NCBI GenBank assembly: GCA_025963905.1
Contig: JAOPZW010000114.1
Span: 1-35,541 of the forward strand
Direction of reading: 5' to 3'
Source: Solirubrobacterales bacterium
GTDB lineage: Bacteria; Actinomycetota; Thermoleophilia; Solirubrobacterales; Solirubrobacteraceae
Length of the DNA: 35,541 nucleotides
Position 1 is the stretch's first letter; each line of letters starts with the position of its first letter. Positions 1 to 8,500 of the stretch are shown here, one piece after another. A program made the translations under genes and the position numbers. Under the pieces are notes generated by a model. It saw only the letters and a list, made by a program, of their open reading frames with translations, was not told where the DNA came from and made no database searches.

Positions 1-116
1 CGAGCTCGTGCGCGAGGGGCTGCTGCTGCGCCGCCACGGCTCGGGCACGTACGTCGCCGAGCCGAAGATCGCGCTGCCACTGACGATCACGTCGTTCTCG
101 GAGGACATGCGCCAGC
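1..116. repeat. Left copy of exact 116-bp terminal direct repeat
   Basis: These 116 bases are identical, in the same orientation, to the last 116 bases of the window (35426-35541). Both lie inside the winged-helix part of a GntR-family regulator. An exact terminal overlap is what an assembler leaves when a molecule is circular, or when a contig stops at both ends in the same repeated sequence. No replication or partition gene is visible, and the window carries recBCD, usually a chromosomal locus. I therefore cannot decide for a circular element over a repeat-bounded contig. Confidence 0.95.
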
Positions 117-140
117 GCGGGATGCGCGCGGGCAGCCGGG

Positions 141-262
141 GCCTTCGGAGCGGGCGGCAAGCTACTACGGGCTCAGGGACTGGTCAATACCAATCTCGGA
201 CCACTTGAGTGGTTTGGCTGTGGAGCGGGGTTGGAGTGGGCAGTTGTGGCGCGTTGGCGCTC
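141..262. repeat. Left arm of imperfect inverted repeat flanking GntR
   Basis: Read on the minus strand this segment aligns with 35093-35218 on the plus strand over about 125 bp, at roughly 80-85% identity by eye with a few small gaps. Shared blocks include gagcgccaacgcgcc, ccacagccaaacc, gagattggtattgaccagtc and tagtagcttgcc. The divergence shows two old copies of a regulated promoter region rather than a fresh read-chimera duplication. The gap-free spacing between promoter boxes is preserved in both arms. Confidence 0.85.
159..192 (-). promoter_or_regulatory. Promoter plus GntR-type operator, left arm
   Basis: On the minus strand this holds TTGACC (complement of 182-187), a 17-base spacer, and TAGCTT (complement of 159-164). 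These are plausible -35 and -10 boxes. The perfect palindrome TGGTCAATACCA at 181-192 overlaps the -35 and matches the TGGTNNNNACCA form seen at HutC/DasR-type operators. The promoter would fire leftwards, antisense to the truncated GntR fragment. The same boxes at the same spacing recur at 35165-35198. Confidence 0.55.
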
Positions 263-632
263 GGCGGGGTCCGTCAAGGCCGGTGACCGGCAGCTCGCCC
301 GGATCGGTCGAGCCGGCATCGGGGGTGGTCACGACGAGGTCCGGTCTCTCGCTAGCCGCGCGCCGCAGGGCGGGGCTCGTCTCCCGCAGGAACGCCCTCT
401 GACCTCTGGGTCGACGGCGTCCTCAGGCGCCCTGGGGTACTAGACACCATCAGCCCAAGGAAGCGTTCGCGGCGGTCTCCGCGCTTGTGGAGCTGCTCTG
501 ACGAAGCCCGTCTGAGGAGCACAGAGGCGCCAGCGATGAGGTTCAGCAAGCGTCGTTGCCGGGAAGTTGCAGCCGACGCCAAGCCAGGGCCTGGGCCGCG
601 GAAGGTAGCGCGCCGGGCAAGGAGATGCTCTC
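263..632. other. Gene-poor stretch with no recognised gene
   Basis: No open frame here looks like a real protein. A minus-strand frame around 260-400 (AFLRETSPALRRAASERPD and onward) has plausible composition but no start, no recognised family, and is closed by stops on both sides, so it may be a remnant. The only clear signal is an AAGGAG ribosome-binding site at 619-624 serving the permease fragment that starts at 633. Confidence 0.5.
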
Positions 633-845
633 GTGAACGCAACCGCTCCCCGGACGGCCGCTCCGGACGAGGACGACGCCGCCCCCACCGGCCCTGGCGC
701 CGGGCTCGCCGCCGAACGCGTCAGCTTCCGTGACGCCGCCCGCAGGCTCGCCGAGGGCGAGCTCGGCTCGCTGCGCGTCCGGCTCATGCTCGCCGTCATC
801 TGGACGATCTTCACGATCGCCAAGATCGCTTCCGGCTCGAGGGCG
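633..845 (+). pseudogene. Truncated N-terminus of XylH-like sugar ABC transporter permease
   Basis: A GTG start preceded by AAGGAG begins a frame whose residues ~35-65 (AEGELGSLRV then LMLAVIWTIF) resemble the start of ribose/xylose-type ABC permeases, where a conserved GELGSLPV-like element leads into the first membrane helix. After about TIAKIAS (near base 830-845) the resemblance ends. The frame runs on to 1091 as arginine-rich sequence with no further hydrophobic helices, although an intact permease has about ten over roughly 400 aa. I read this as a gene fragment. GntR regulators often sit beside sugar ABC operons, so it and the broken GntR gene may come from one lost locus. Confidence 0.55.
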
Positions 846-1101
846 CCGTCAGAGCGACGCTGTCGGTCAAATCGGGCTGGGGCGCGGTGCCCGCGATCGC
901 CGCGTCGCCATCGCGTCACAGGCGGCCGAGACGTCGCAGCAGCGCGTTGCGGCTCCACAACGACGCAGAGGCACAACGCGTGCTCGCCGAGAACGATCCA
1001 AGGTCCCCTGGCCGCGCGCGGCGTCGCGCCCGGCACGGGACCCCCGGCCCGGGAGACAGGCTCCAACGGCGCGGTCCGCTGTCACCGTTAAGCTGTCGCC
1101 C
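846..1101. other. Intergenic debris before the HIT gene
   Basis: Overlapping frames in all phases give arginine/alanine-rich translations typical of non-coding high-GC DNA. A TAAGCT box at 1089-1094 lies seven bases before the ATG at 1102 and could be the -10 of a leaderless transcript. No convincing -35 is visible. No repeats or other genes were found. Confidence 0.4.
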
Positions 1102-1746
1102 ATGGCCGTGCTGTCCGCTCCGATCCGCTACGCCGCATCAGCGCATCCGGGCTGCGCGTTCTGCGAGCGCATCGCGCGCGCCATCGAGCCGTCGCTGTTG
1201 CCCGACCCCGCCTTCGTCACCTGGGCCTCGGTCGGTGCTCTGGTCGACGGGCATGTTCTCGTCATCCCGCGCGCCCACGAGCTGAACGCCGCCGCAGGAG
1301 CGCCTGATCCGGCTTCCCGGCTTGCCCCGTATGTCGACGCCGTCACCGGCATGCTCGAGCGCAACTACGGGCCCACGTGCCTCTTCGAGCACGGGCCGGT
1401 GAGCCCCGGGACGGCACCCGGGTGCTCGATCGACCATGCGCACCTCCATCTTGTCCCGTGGTCCGGATCCCTCGTCGTGCTCGCCATGGCCGCGCATCCG
1501 GAGCTGTTGTGGCGCGAGTACTCGGGCGGGCTCGTCAACGGACTCCCGCCGGCCCCCGACACGTCCTACCTCCTGGTGCAGGATTCCGACGGCCGAGGCG
1601 CCGTGGGGTCCGGTGACACGATCCCGAGCCAAGCGCTCCGGAGGGTCATCGCGCGCGAGCTCGGGCGAACAGAGGAATGGGATTGGAAGACGCACGCGCA
1701 GTTGGAGACCCAGATGAGCACGATCCGGACCCTCACGGCGACCTAG
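1102..1746 (+). CDS. HIT (histidine triad) family protein
   Basis: 214 aa, first gene of a three-gene overlapping operon. Residues 18-21 form a CxxC pair (CAFC), followed by a hydrophobic strand GHVLVIPRAHE (50-60) and the signature DHAHLHL with H112, H114 and H116. This is the nucleotide-phosphate hydrolase/transferase triad, the central His acting as nucleophile in the family. Known members hydrolyse AMP-lysine, AMP-phosphoramidates or dinucleoside polyphosphates; the substrate here cannot be read. The C-terminal 90 residues (WREYSGGL and onward) exceed a minimal HIT domain. I start at the ATG at 1102 because homology begins there, although the frame is open to 730; no ribosome-binding site is evident and the message may be leaderless. 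The 3' end overlaps the next gene by about 70 bases. Confidence 0.85.
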   Translation: MAVLSAPIRYAASAHPGCAFCERIARAIEPSLLPDPAFVTWASVGALVDGHVLVIPRAHELNAAAGAPDPASRLAPYVDAVTGMLERNYGPTCLFEHGPVSPGTAPGCSIDHAHLHLVPWSGSLVVLAMAAHPELLWREYSGGLVNGLPPAPDTSYLLVQDSDGRGAVGSGDTIPSQALRRVIARELGRTEEWDWKTHAQLETQMSTIRTLTAT

Positions 1747-2354
1747 CGCCCGCCGACGCCTCAGCCGGGGCGGAGCCACATTCCCGAGGGGAGTTCGCCT
1801 CGGTCCTCGGTACCTGGGACGATCGTGCGCCGTTCCAATGGGAGTCTCGGTGGCCCGCCAAGGCCAGGGTGCAAATGGGGATCGAGCTCTGCTACCTCGC
1901 GGTCCTGTTCGCTGCCTGCCCCGTTGGCCTCTTCTGTCTCAGCACCGGCAAGCTCGATGTCGCGTTGGACATTACGGCGGCCGAGAGCCGCTCCCTCGCC
2001 CTCTACGGCGACGCCTGGCTGGGCGGATTGCTGGGCGGCTGTCTGTTCTCGATGAAGTGGCTCTACCACTCGATCGCGCGCGGCAAGTGGCACCTAGACC
2101 GGCGCGCGTGGCGCTTCCTGACGCCGCTGGTCTCCGCGGGCCTGGCGTTCGGCACGATGGCCCTGTTCATCTCCGGAGCGCTGCCGCTCTTTAGCGAGCG
2201 CATCACCGGCACCTTGCCTGGTGTCACCGGCGTGAGCTTCCTGGTCGGCTACTTCTCCGACGACACGGTGGCCGCCCTCGCCGGGGCCGCGACCAAGCTG
2301 CTACGAGGAGCAGACGAGAAGGAGCCAGATGTCAGCGATCGCGGTCGGAACTAA
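1677..2354 (+). CDS. Four-helix membrane protein of unknown function
   Basis: 225 aa. The first ~65 residues are acidic and probably disordered (DPDEHDPDPHGD), then come four predicted membrane segments at about 68-90, 113-133, 147-170 and 178-194, ending in a short charged tail. The last segment (GVSFLVGYFSDD) leads into an amphipathic stretch. I do not recognise a named family. It overlaps the HIT gene by 70 bases and the downstream fusion gene by 26, so the three are almost certainly co-transcribed and translationally coupled. The ATG at 1677 is the only good start I see, but an internal start cannot be excluded. A small multi-helix protein between a nucleotide hydrolase and a nucleotide-binding fusion could be a membrane effector or anchor; that is inference. 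Confidence 0.75.
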   Translation: MGLEDARAVGDPDEHDPDPHGDLAPADASAGAEPHSRGEFASVLGTWDDRAPFQWESRWPAKARVQMGIELCYLAVLFAACPVGLFCLSTGKLDVALDITAAESRSLALYGDAWLGGLLGGCLFSMKWLYHSIARGKWHLDRRAWRFLTPLVSAGLAFGTMALFISGALPLFSERITGTLPGVTGVSFLVGYFSDDTVAALAGAATKLLRGADEKEPDVSDRGRN

Positions 2355-4743
2355 GGCCGAGGGACTCCTCGGGCTGCCGGCCGGGTGGACACCGCCGTTC
2401 ATGGTGGTCAACCTGACGACCGCCGTCGACCTCCAGCACGGCCGACCGATCAATGACGGTCTTCCGGGCCGGCTCAGGGCCTTTGACGAAGGACCCCAGC
2501 TTGAACGGCTGTTCGCCGAGGCACCCGACGGAGTGCTCGTTCGTAGTAGCGCGCTCGACGAAGGCATGAGCTCCCGCGGGCTTTTCAAGTCGCTGCACGT
2601 CGGTTTCCCGAGCTTCGTCACGGTCGCAGAAGCCATGTCCGACATCTGGCAGCACGCCGCCACCGACCAGGAGGAGCCGGGGCCCATCCCGCTCATCGTC
2701 CAGCGCTTCGTGCGGCCCCAGCTGCTCGGTCACCTGTCCAACGAGATCCGCCTGCGCAAGGACCGGCGCGACTGGACCGTGGAGATTCAGGGGGAGACCA
2801 CCGTCGCCCACGCCGGCGGCATGCGCGCGCTCAAGAAGGACCGCGTGCCGCTGACCGACGTGGATCCGGCTTGCGCGTCCAGCGACGACCTCATCGGCGT
2901 CCTGCGGCGGGTCGCCGGCGCTTTCACGGAGGTGGGTCGCCGTCATCACCTCGAGTGGGTGTGGGATGGCGGTCGCCTCTGGATCGTGCAGCACGACGAG
3001 GTCGCCGAGCTCCGCTCGTCCGAGCCGCGCGCCATCGGCTGGGCGCAGGAGTTCCCCGCGCTTAAGTGCTTCCGGCCGCCCGGCCAAGGCGACGTGGATT
3101 TCCCGAAGGTGCGTTGCATCGCCGAGTACGCCGCCGCCGGTCTTCCGCACCAGGACCTGCGGCTGCTCACCGATCCCGGGCTGTTCACCCTGCTGCGTGC
3201 CGGCGGCGCCGTCCCGGCGCTCGAGAGCGATCTCTCGGTCCTGGCCGAGCGCAAGGCGGTCATCCGCACCGACGTCAGGCGCGGCGAGGACCGCGACTTC
3301 GACGTCCTGCGGGCGCGCACCGACGCGGGCTGCTCGGCCGGCGAGCTGCTCGGCTTCCTCCGTCAGACGCTCGATGACCTGACGCAGGCCGAGATCCCGC
3401 CCGGCGACGTGGTGTTCCTCGTGCACCCCTTCGTCCCAGCCGACGCCTCCGCGTGGAGCCTGGCGGCGCCCAGCACCAGCCAGGTGCGCGTCGACGCGAC
3501 GTACGGACTCCCTGACGGGCTTTTGTACTACCCGCATGACTCCTATGTCGTCGACACGCGGTCGGCGTCCGTGCGGCAGCGGCTGCGCTGCAAGAGCCGG
3601 ATCCTCACCTCGGACACCGTGGGTCAATGGCACGACGAGCCGCTGGGGAGCCCCTGGAACTGGCGCGCGACGCTCAGCGACGTGGAGGCTCGGCTGATCG
3701 CCCGGATGAGCAAGCAGCTGGCCGATCACCTCGGGCGCGCGGTCGAGATCATGTTCCTCGTCCGCACGCACACCCTGGACCGTGGCAGCTACGTGCTGCC
3801 GTGGGTCCACCGCGACGGCAGTCATCGTCCCGCTAGGCCTGCGGCGACGACCTCGTTCTTCCCCTCGCAGGAAGCGCTAGTCCGCAACTTCACCGATCTG
3901 CGCAAGCTGTCGGAGACGATGACCGACGCGGCGTCGTCCGCCGGCCGCGTCCTTGTTCAGCTCCGGCCGGAGGCCAGCGTCCTCCATGACTCGACATTCC
4001 TCGACGAGCTCGTGGCCGTGTGCGCCGCGAAGCATTGCTCGATCGAGCTCGAGGGAAGCACGCTGTCGCACATCTACTACGAGCTGGTTCGGGCCGGGCT
4101 GCACGTCGAGGTCCAGGACCCCATTTCGACCTCGGGTGCCGAGCCCGTGTCGTTCGGCAAGCTCGTGCGCGACCTCATCCCCTCGAACATCGCCGCCCGA
4201 GGCGAACACGTCGTGAGCTACCAGGCCTCCGGAGACGAGCTGCAGTCCCTGCTGCGCGCAAAGGTGGTCGAGGAGGCGTTCGAGATCGCGCGCGCCCGGT
4301 CGAGCGATGAGCTCTTGGAGGAGATCGGCGACGCGCTCGACGTCCTCGCGTCGCTATGTACGCTCACCGGCACCGACCTGGCGACCGTGAGCGAATGGGC
4401 CGAGCAGAAGCGCCGGACCCGCGGTGGCTTCAACATGGGCCAGGTCCTCGTCGAGACCCGGGAGCCCACGCTCGAGGAGGCGACGGCCGGCGACCCTCCG
4501 CGCTACCCGGTGACCGAGGACGTGCGCCTGCAAGTCGAGCGCCGCCAGTCGGAGTTCCCGGAGACCGTCGTCGTCGGCGACCAGGACGCCCGCATCCCGT
4601 ACGAGGTCCAGCTCTCGCGGCCCGACGGTATCGCCGTGAGCATCGACGGCATGGAGTTCGAGCTCGAGTTCCGCACCGACGGCGCGGTCGTCCGCCGGGC
4701 GGTTCCGACTGAGCACCCCGACCAGCTGGAGCTCGGCTTCTAG
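2329..4743 (+). CDS. PEP-synthase/PPDK-like ATP-binding protein fused to MazG-like pyrophosphohydrolase
   Basis: 804 aa, third gene of the HIT operon. Residues ~1-230 resemble the nucleotide-binding part of phosphoenolpyruvate synthase/pyruvate phosphate dikinase: VLVRSSALDEG at 69-79, and EWVWDGGRLWIVQ at 209-221 like the dVEwa-dG-lyilQ strand. A second similar stretch follows at ~386-500 (VDATYGLPDGLLY, YVVDT). I see no swivelling phosphohistidine domain or PEP-binding barrel, so it is not a classical PEP synthase. Residues ~607-705 form a MazG-like domain: KLVRDLIP, then VVEEAFE (646-652) and ELLEEIGDALDV (661-672), with acidic residues E648, E649, E665 and D668 placed for Mg-NTP binding. 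A ~100-residue C-terminal tail is unassigned. Start ATG follows GGAGCC inside the preceding gene. Confidence 0.8.
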   Translation: MSAIAVGTKAEGLLGLPAGWTPPFMVVNLTTAVDLQHGRPINDGLPGRLRAFDEGPQLERLFAEAPDGVLVRSSALDEGMSSRGLFKSLHVGFPSFVTVAEAMSDIWQHAATDQEEPGPIPLIVQRFVRPQLLGHLSNEIRLRKDRRDWTVEIQGETTVAHAGGMRALKKDRVPLTDVDPACASSDDLIGVLRRVAGAFTEVGRRHHLEWVWDGGRLWIVQHDEVAELRSSEPRAIGWAQEFPALKCFRPPGQGDVDFPKVRCIAEYAAAGLPHQDLRLLTDPGLFTLLRAGGAVPALESDLSVLAERKAVIRTDVRRGEDRDFDVLRARTDAGCSAGELLGFLRQTLDDLTQAEIPPGDVVFLVHPFVPADASAWSLAAPSTSQVRVDATYGLPDGLLYYPHDSYVVDTRSASVRQRLRCKSRILTSDTVGQWHDEPLGSPWNWRATLSDVEARLIARMSKQLADHLGRAVEIMFLVRTHTLDRGSYVLPWVHRDGSHRPARPAATTSFFPSQEALVRNFTDLRKLSETMTDAASSAGRVLVQLRPEASVLHDSTFLDELVAVCAAKHCSIELEGSTLSHIYYELVRAGLHVEVQDPISTSGAEPVSFGKLVRDLIPSNIAARGEHVVSYQASGDELQSLLRAKVVEEAFEIARARSSDELLEEIGDALDVLASLCTLTGTDLATVSEWAEQKRRTRGGFNMGQVLVETREPTLEEATAGDPPRYPVTEDVRLQVERRQSEFPETVVVGDQDARIPYEVQLSRPDGIAVSIDGMEFELEFRTDGAVVRRAVPTEHPDQLELGF

Positions 4744-4773
4744 GCCGAGCGCATTGCCGTTTGTTGGAGTGGC

Positions 4774-4959
4774 GTGGCGGTCGCGGCTGTGCTGATCGAG
4801 GCGGGCTCCGAGCGCATCCTGCTGCGACTGGGCGAGTACGCCCGCGCGCGCGTCGACGGCGAGACCCGAAAGTCGGTAACGCCGATCGACAGCGCCCGCC
4901 TCCGCGCGGTTGAGGCACAAGGCGGCTCCCTCGCGGAACTCCTCGGCCTCGCGGCGTAG
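4774..4959 (+). CDS. Small hypothetical protein (61 aa)
   Basis: A GTG at 4774 preceded by GGAG five bases upstream opens a 61-residue frame with strongly G/C third positions like its neighbours, ending at a TAG at 4957-4959. The translation has no signal peptide or recognised motif. It sits 30 bases after the fusion gene and could be a fourth, minor gene of that operon. Short open frames are common at this GC content, so this is tentative. Confidence 0.35.
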   Translation: MAVAAVLIEAGSERILLRLGEYARARVDGETRKSVTPIDSARLRAVEAQGGSLAELLGLAA

Positions 4960-5533
4960 GCCAGGGCGGACGGTCGTAAGTGGCAAGTGTTCCGCGGGAC
5001 GATCTTGTCGATCCCCAGCGAGCGATCGTCGGCGGGCGCGTCAGCCGACGCATCTAAGCTAATCGGGCGCTCGAGAGTCCTCGCCGCGGCAAGAAGTCGC
5101 GCCCGACGTCGGCGCTGCGATCCAGCGAGCCGAGGATCCGCTCGACCTCGACGGAGCGCATGCCGAGATGGGAGGCCTACCACCCACAACCGCCGTCGCA
5201 CCTCACCGAACGGGCTGAGATCCACGGACCGAGCTGTCCAGACCGGGCGGGCGGGCCCCAGCGGAGGTGCGGCGTTCTCCGCCTGGGCCGGCGTCTGACC
5301 CGGGTTGGCTTACGCCGAGAGGCAGCCCGTGACGAACGCGAGTGGCGACACCGGGACGACAACTCCGACTGCGCAGCGAGCACCCGCGCAGGCTCGACCA
5401 GGTCGTGCGCATCTCCAGGGCTACGCGGAGCACGGCCCCCGGATCGCCAACCACTCGCTGGAGACGCTGCAGCCACTCGGCCGCGCGTCAACCTGTCAGG
5501 CCGACCCGGTACGGTCCACCCACTGAGTCCCCC
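4960..5533. other. Intergenic region before the defence operon
   Basis: About 570 bases without a supported gene. All frames translate to arginine/proline-rich low-information sequence. One 35-codon minus-strand frame (5054-5161, MRSVEVERILGSL) looks protein-like but is too short to assign. Close to the downstream start, TACGGT at 5510-5515 could be a -10 box giving a transcript start only about a dozen bases before the GTG at 5534. No good -35 or ribosome-binding site is present. Confidence 0.4.
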
Positions 5534-8500
5534 GTGTCGAAGCTCGAGGATCTCCAGCCCGGCCTGCGTCTCGCTGGCGTGATTCCCGGGCAGAACGTCG
5601 CCGTCATCGCCGTGCAGCCGCACGGACCCGATGCGATCGAGCTCACGTACAAGACTGCCGAGGGCGATCTCGGCCAGCGCGTCCTCGGTCGCGACGCCGA
5701 GGAGAAGCTCGCGATCGCCCACGCCGAGGCACGCCCCCTCGACGCTGTCGCCGCCGACTTCAAGCTCGTCGCCGAGTGCCAGCGGATCAAGCTCGCCGGA
5801 CTGTCGGACCCGATGCTCGCGGTCACGACGTCAGACATCCAGCCGTTGCCCCACCAGCTGCGTGCCGTCTACGGCGAGCTGCTCCCGCGCACGCCCCTGC
5901 GGTTCCTCCTTGCCGACGACCCGGGCGCCGGCAAGACGATCATGGCCGGGCTCTACATCAAGGAGCTCATCCTCAGGGAGGACGTCAAGCGTTGCCTGAT
6001 CGTCGCCCCCGGCGGCCTCGTTGACCAGTGGCAGGACGAGCTGTACCTGAAGTTCGGGCTCGCCTTCGAGATCTTCACGCCGCAGCTGAGCGAGACCGTG
6101 TTCGGCGCCTCGGCCTTCGAGCAGCACCCGTTGCTGATCGCGCGCATGGATCAGCTCGCGCGCAACGAGGACCTGGTGGCCGAGCTGGCCAAGTCCGAGT
6201 GGGACCTCGTGGTCGTCGATGAGGCCCACCGCATGGGCGCCCATTACTTCGGCGGCAAGCTCGAGAAGACCAAGCGGTTCCAGCTCGGCGAGCTGCTCGG
6301 CGACGTCGCGCGTCATCTGCTGCTCATGACCGCGACCCCGCACAGCGGCAAGGAGGAGGACTTCCAGCTCTTCCTCACGCTGTTGGACCGCGACCGTTTC
6401 GAGGGCAAGTACCAGGCGAAGATCCATGCCGCCGACACCTCAGGGGTGATGCGGCGGATGGTCAAGGAGGATCTGCTCACGTTCGACGGCAAGCCGCTGT
6501 TCACCGAGCGGATCGCCGAGACCGTCCCCTACGAGCTCACCGAGCTCGAGCAGGACCTGTACGAGCAGGTCACGACCTACGTCCGCGAGGGGATGAACCG
6601 CGCCGAGAAGCTCGACGGCAAGCGCCGCAACACGGTCGGCTTCGCGCTCACCGTCCTGCAGCGCAGGCTGGCATCCAGCCCGGAGGCGATCTACCGCTCC
6701 CTCGAGCGCCGCGCCGCTCGCCTCGAGCGCCGCAAGCAGGAGATCCTCGACGGCGCGGCGATCGGTGAGCCGAGGGCCGCAGACGTCGTGGGCGACCTCA
6801 ACGAGTTCGATGACGACGAGTTCTCGGCCGAGGAGCTTGAGAGCATCGAGGATGAGCTCGTTGACGCGGCGACTGCGGCGCGCACCGTCGAGGAGCTCGA
6901 TGCCGAGCTGCTCGATCTGCGCGACCTCATCAAGGCCGCGGCGCGGGTGCGTGCATCGGACACAGACCGCAAGTGGTCAGAGCTGCGCACGATTCTCGAG
7001 GACAACACGCTCGCCGCTCCTGGTTCCGGCGTCGAGCGGCGCAAGCTCATCGTCTTCACCGAGCATCGCGACACTCTGGAGTACCTCGCGCGCCGGATCG
7101 GGTCGCTCCTCGGCCGGCCCGAGGCGGTCAAGGCGATCCACGGCGGCGTGCGTCGCGCCCAGCGCCGCCAGATCACCGAGGAGTTCACGCACAACCCGGC
7201 CTGCCAGGTTCTGCTCGCCACCGACGCCGCCGGGGAGGGCCTCAACCTCCAGGTCGCCCACCTGATGGTCAACTACGACCTTCCGTGGAACCCGAACCGG
7301 ATCGAGCAGCGCTTCGGCCGGATCCACCGCATCGGCCAGCGCGAGGTCTGCCGCCTGTGGAACCTCGTTGCCGACAACACCCGCGAGGGTGAGGTCTTCG
7401 CCCGGCTGCTGCTGAAGATCGAAGAGCAGCGAAAGGCCTATGGCGGCAAGGTGTTCGACGTGCTCGGGACGGCGTTCAGCGAGACGCCGCTGCGTACGCT
7501 GCTCATCGACGCGATCCGCTATGGCGAACTCCCTGAGACCAAGGCGAAGATGGAGAAGGTCATCGACGCTGGGGTGGCTCGCGGTATCGAGGAGCTGCTA
7601 GTCGAGCGCGCGCTTGCGACCGACGCGATGCAGCACGCGGACATCGCGCAGCTCCGCGCGCTGATGGACGAGGCGCGGGCCCGACGCCTGCAGCCTCACT
7701 ACATCGAAGGCGCGTTTCGAACGGCGTTCACGCGCCTGGGCGGCAAGATCCGCCGCCGCGAGCAGGGCCGCTTCGAGATCACCCACGTCCCGGCGCAGCT
7801 GCGAACGATCGGGCGAGGCCCGATCGCCAGCCGGTATGAGCGCGTCACATTCGACATCGAGCATGTGCTTGATGAGTCCGGCGCTCGCGCCGAGCTGCTC
7901 GCCCCCGGCCACCCTCTGCACAACACCGTCACCGACGAGACCGTCGCTCGTTGGCACGAGACGCTCGAACGCGGCACCGTCCTCGTCTCGCCGACGGTGC
8001 AGGAGCCGCGCCTGCTCGTCGGCGTCATCGAGGAGATCGCCGACGCGACCGAGACCGCCGTCGCGCGCCGCTTCAGCTACGCGTTCATCGACGAGCACGG
8101 CAGCGTCGAGGCGGCGGGGCCGGCACCGTACCTCGATTGCGTCGCGGCCCCGTTGACAAATGAGGTCATCGCGGCCCGGGCGCTGCCTTGGCTCGCGGAA
8201 GCCGAGGAGCGGGCGGCGAGCTGGATCATCGCCAACCAGGTCCCCGCGTTCCTGAGCGAGGTCAAGCTGCGCCGCGAGGCCGAGTTGCACCGCGTACGCG
8301 ACCAGGTCGGGCGTCGCCTGGACCAGGAGAGCAACCGCCTCATCCTCGAGGCGATGGTCGCCCAGGAGCAGGAGCAGGCCGGCAAGAAGCCCAAGGAGAG
8401 CCACACGAGCCTGATGCTGAAGTCCGCCGATCTCGAGGGCCGCCGCACCGCGCGGCTTGCGCTGCTCGACCGCCAGCTTCAGATGCAGGCCAAGCCCCCG

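Larger units (their letters stand above)
1..208 (+). pseudogene. 3' portion of truncated GntR-family regulator
   Basis: The frame starts mid-gene and reads the end of a GntR winged helix (LLRRHGSGTYVAEPK) and the first residues of the linker/effector domain (ITSFSEDMRQRGMRAGSR). Homology then stops abruptly near base 133-140, where the left arm of an inverted repeat begins. The remaining codons to the stop at 208 are composition-driven and unlike a UTRA or FCD domain. If the window ends are joined, this continues the gene starting at 35259 and gives a regulator of about 124 aa, about half the usual 230-250 aa. The DNA-binding domain could still fold, but ligand sensing and probably dimerisation would be lost. 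Confidence 0.75.

Noticed and set aside
2332-3825. 497-aa minus-strand open frame
   Set aside because: Antisense shadow of the PPDK-like/MazG fusion gene; no recognisable motif.
5160-5582. 140-aa plus-strand open frame before the helicase
   Set aside because: Arg/Pro-rich low-information translation that overlaps the helicase start; no homology signal or ribosome-binding site.
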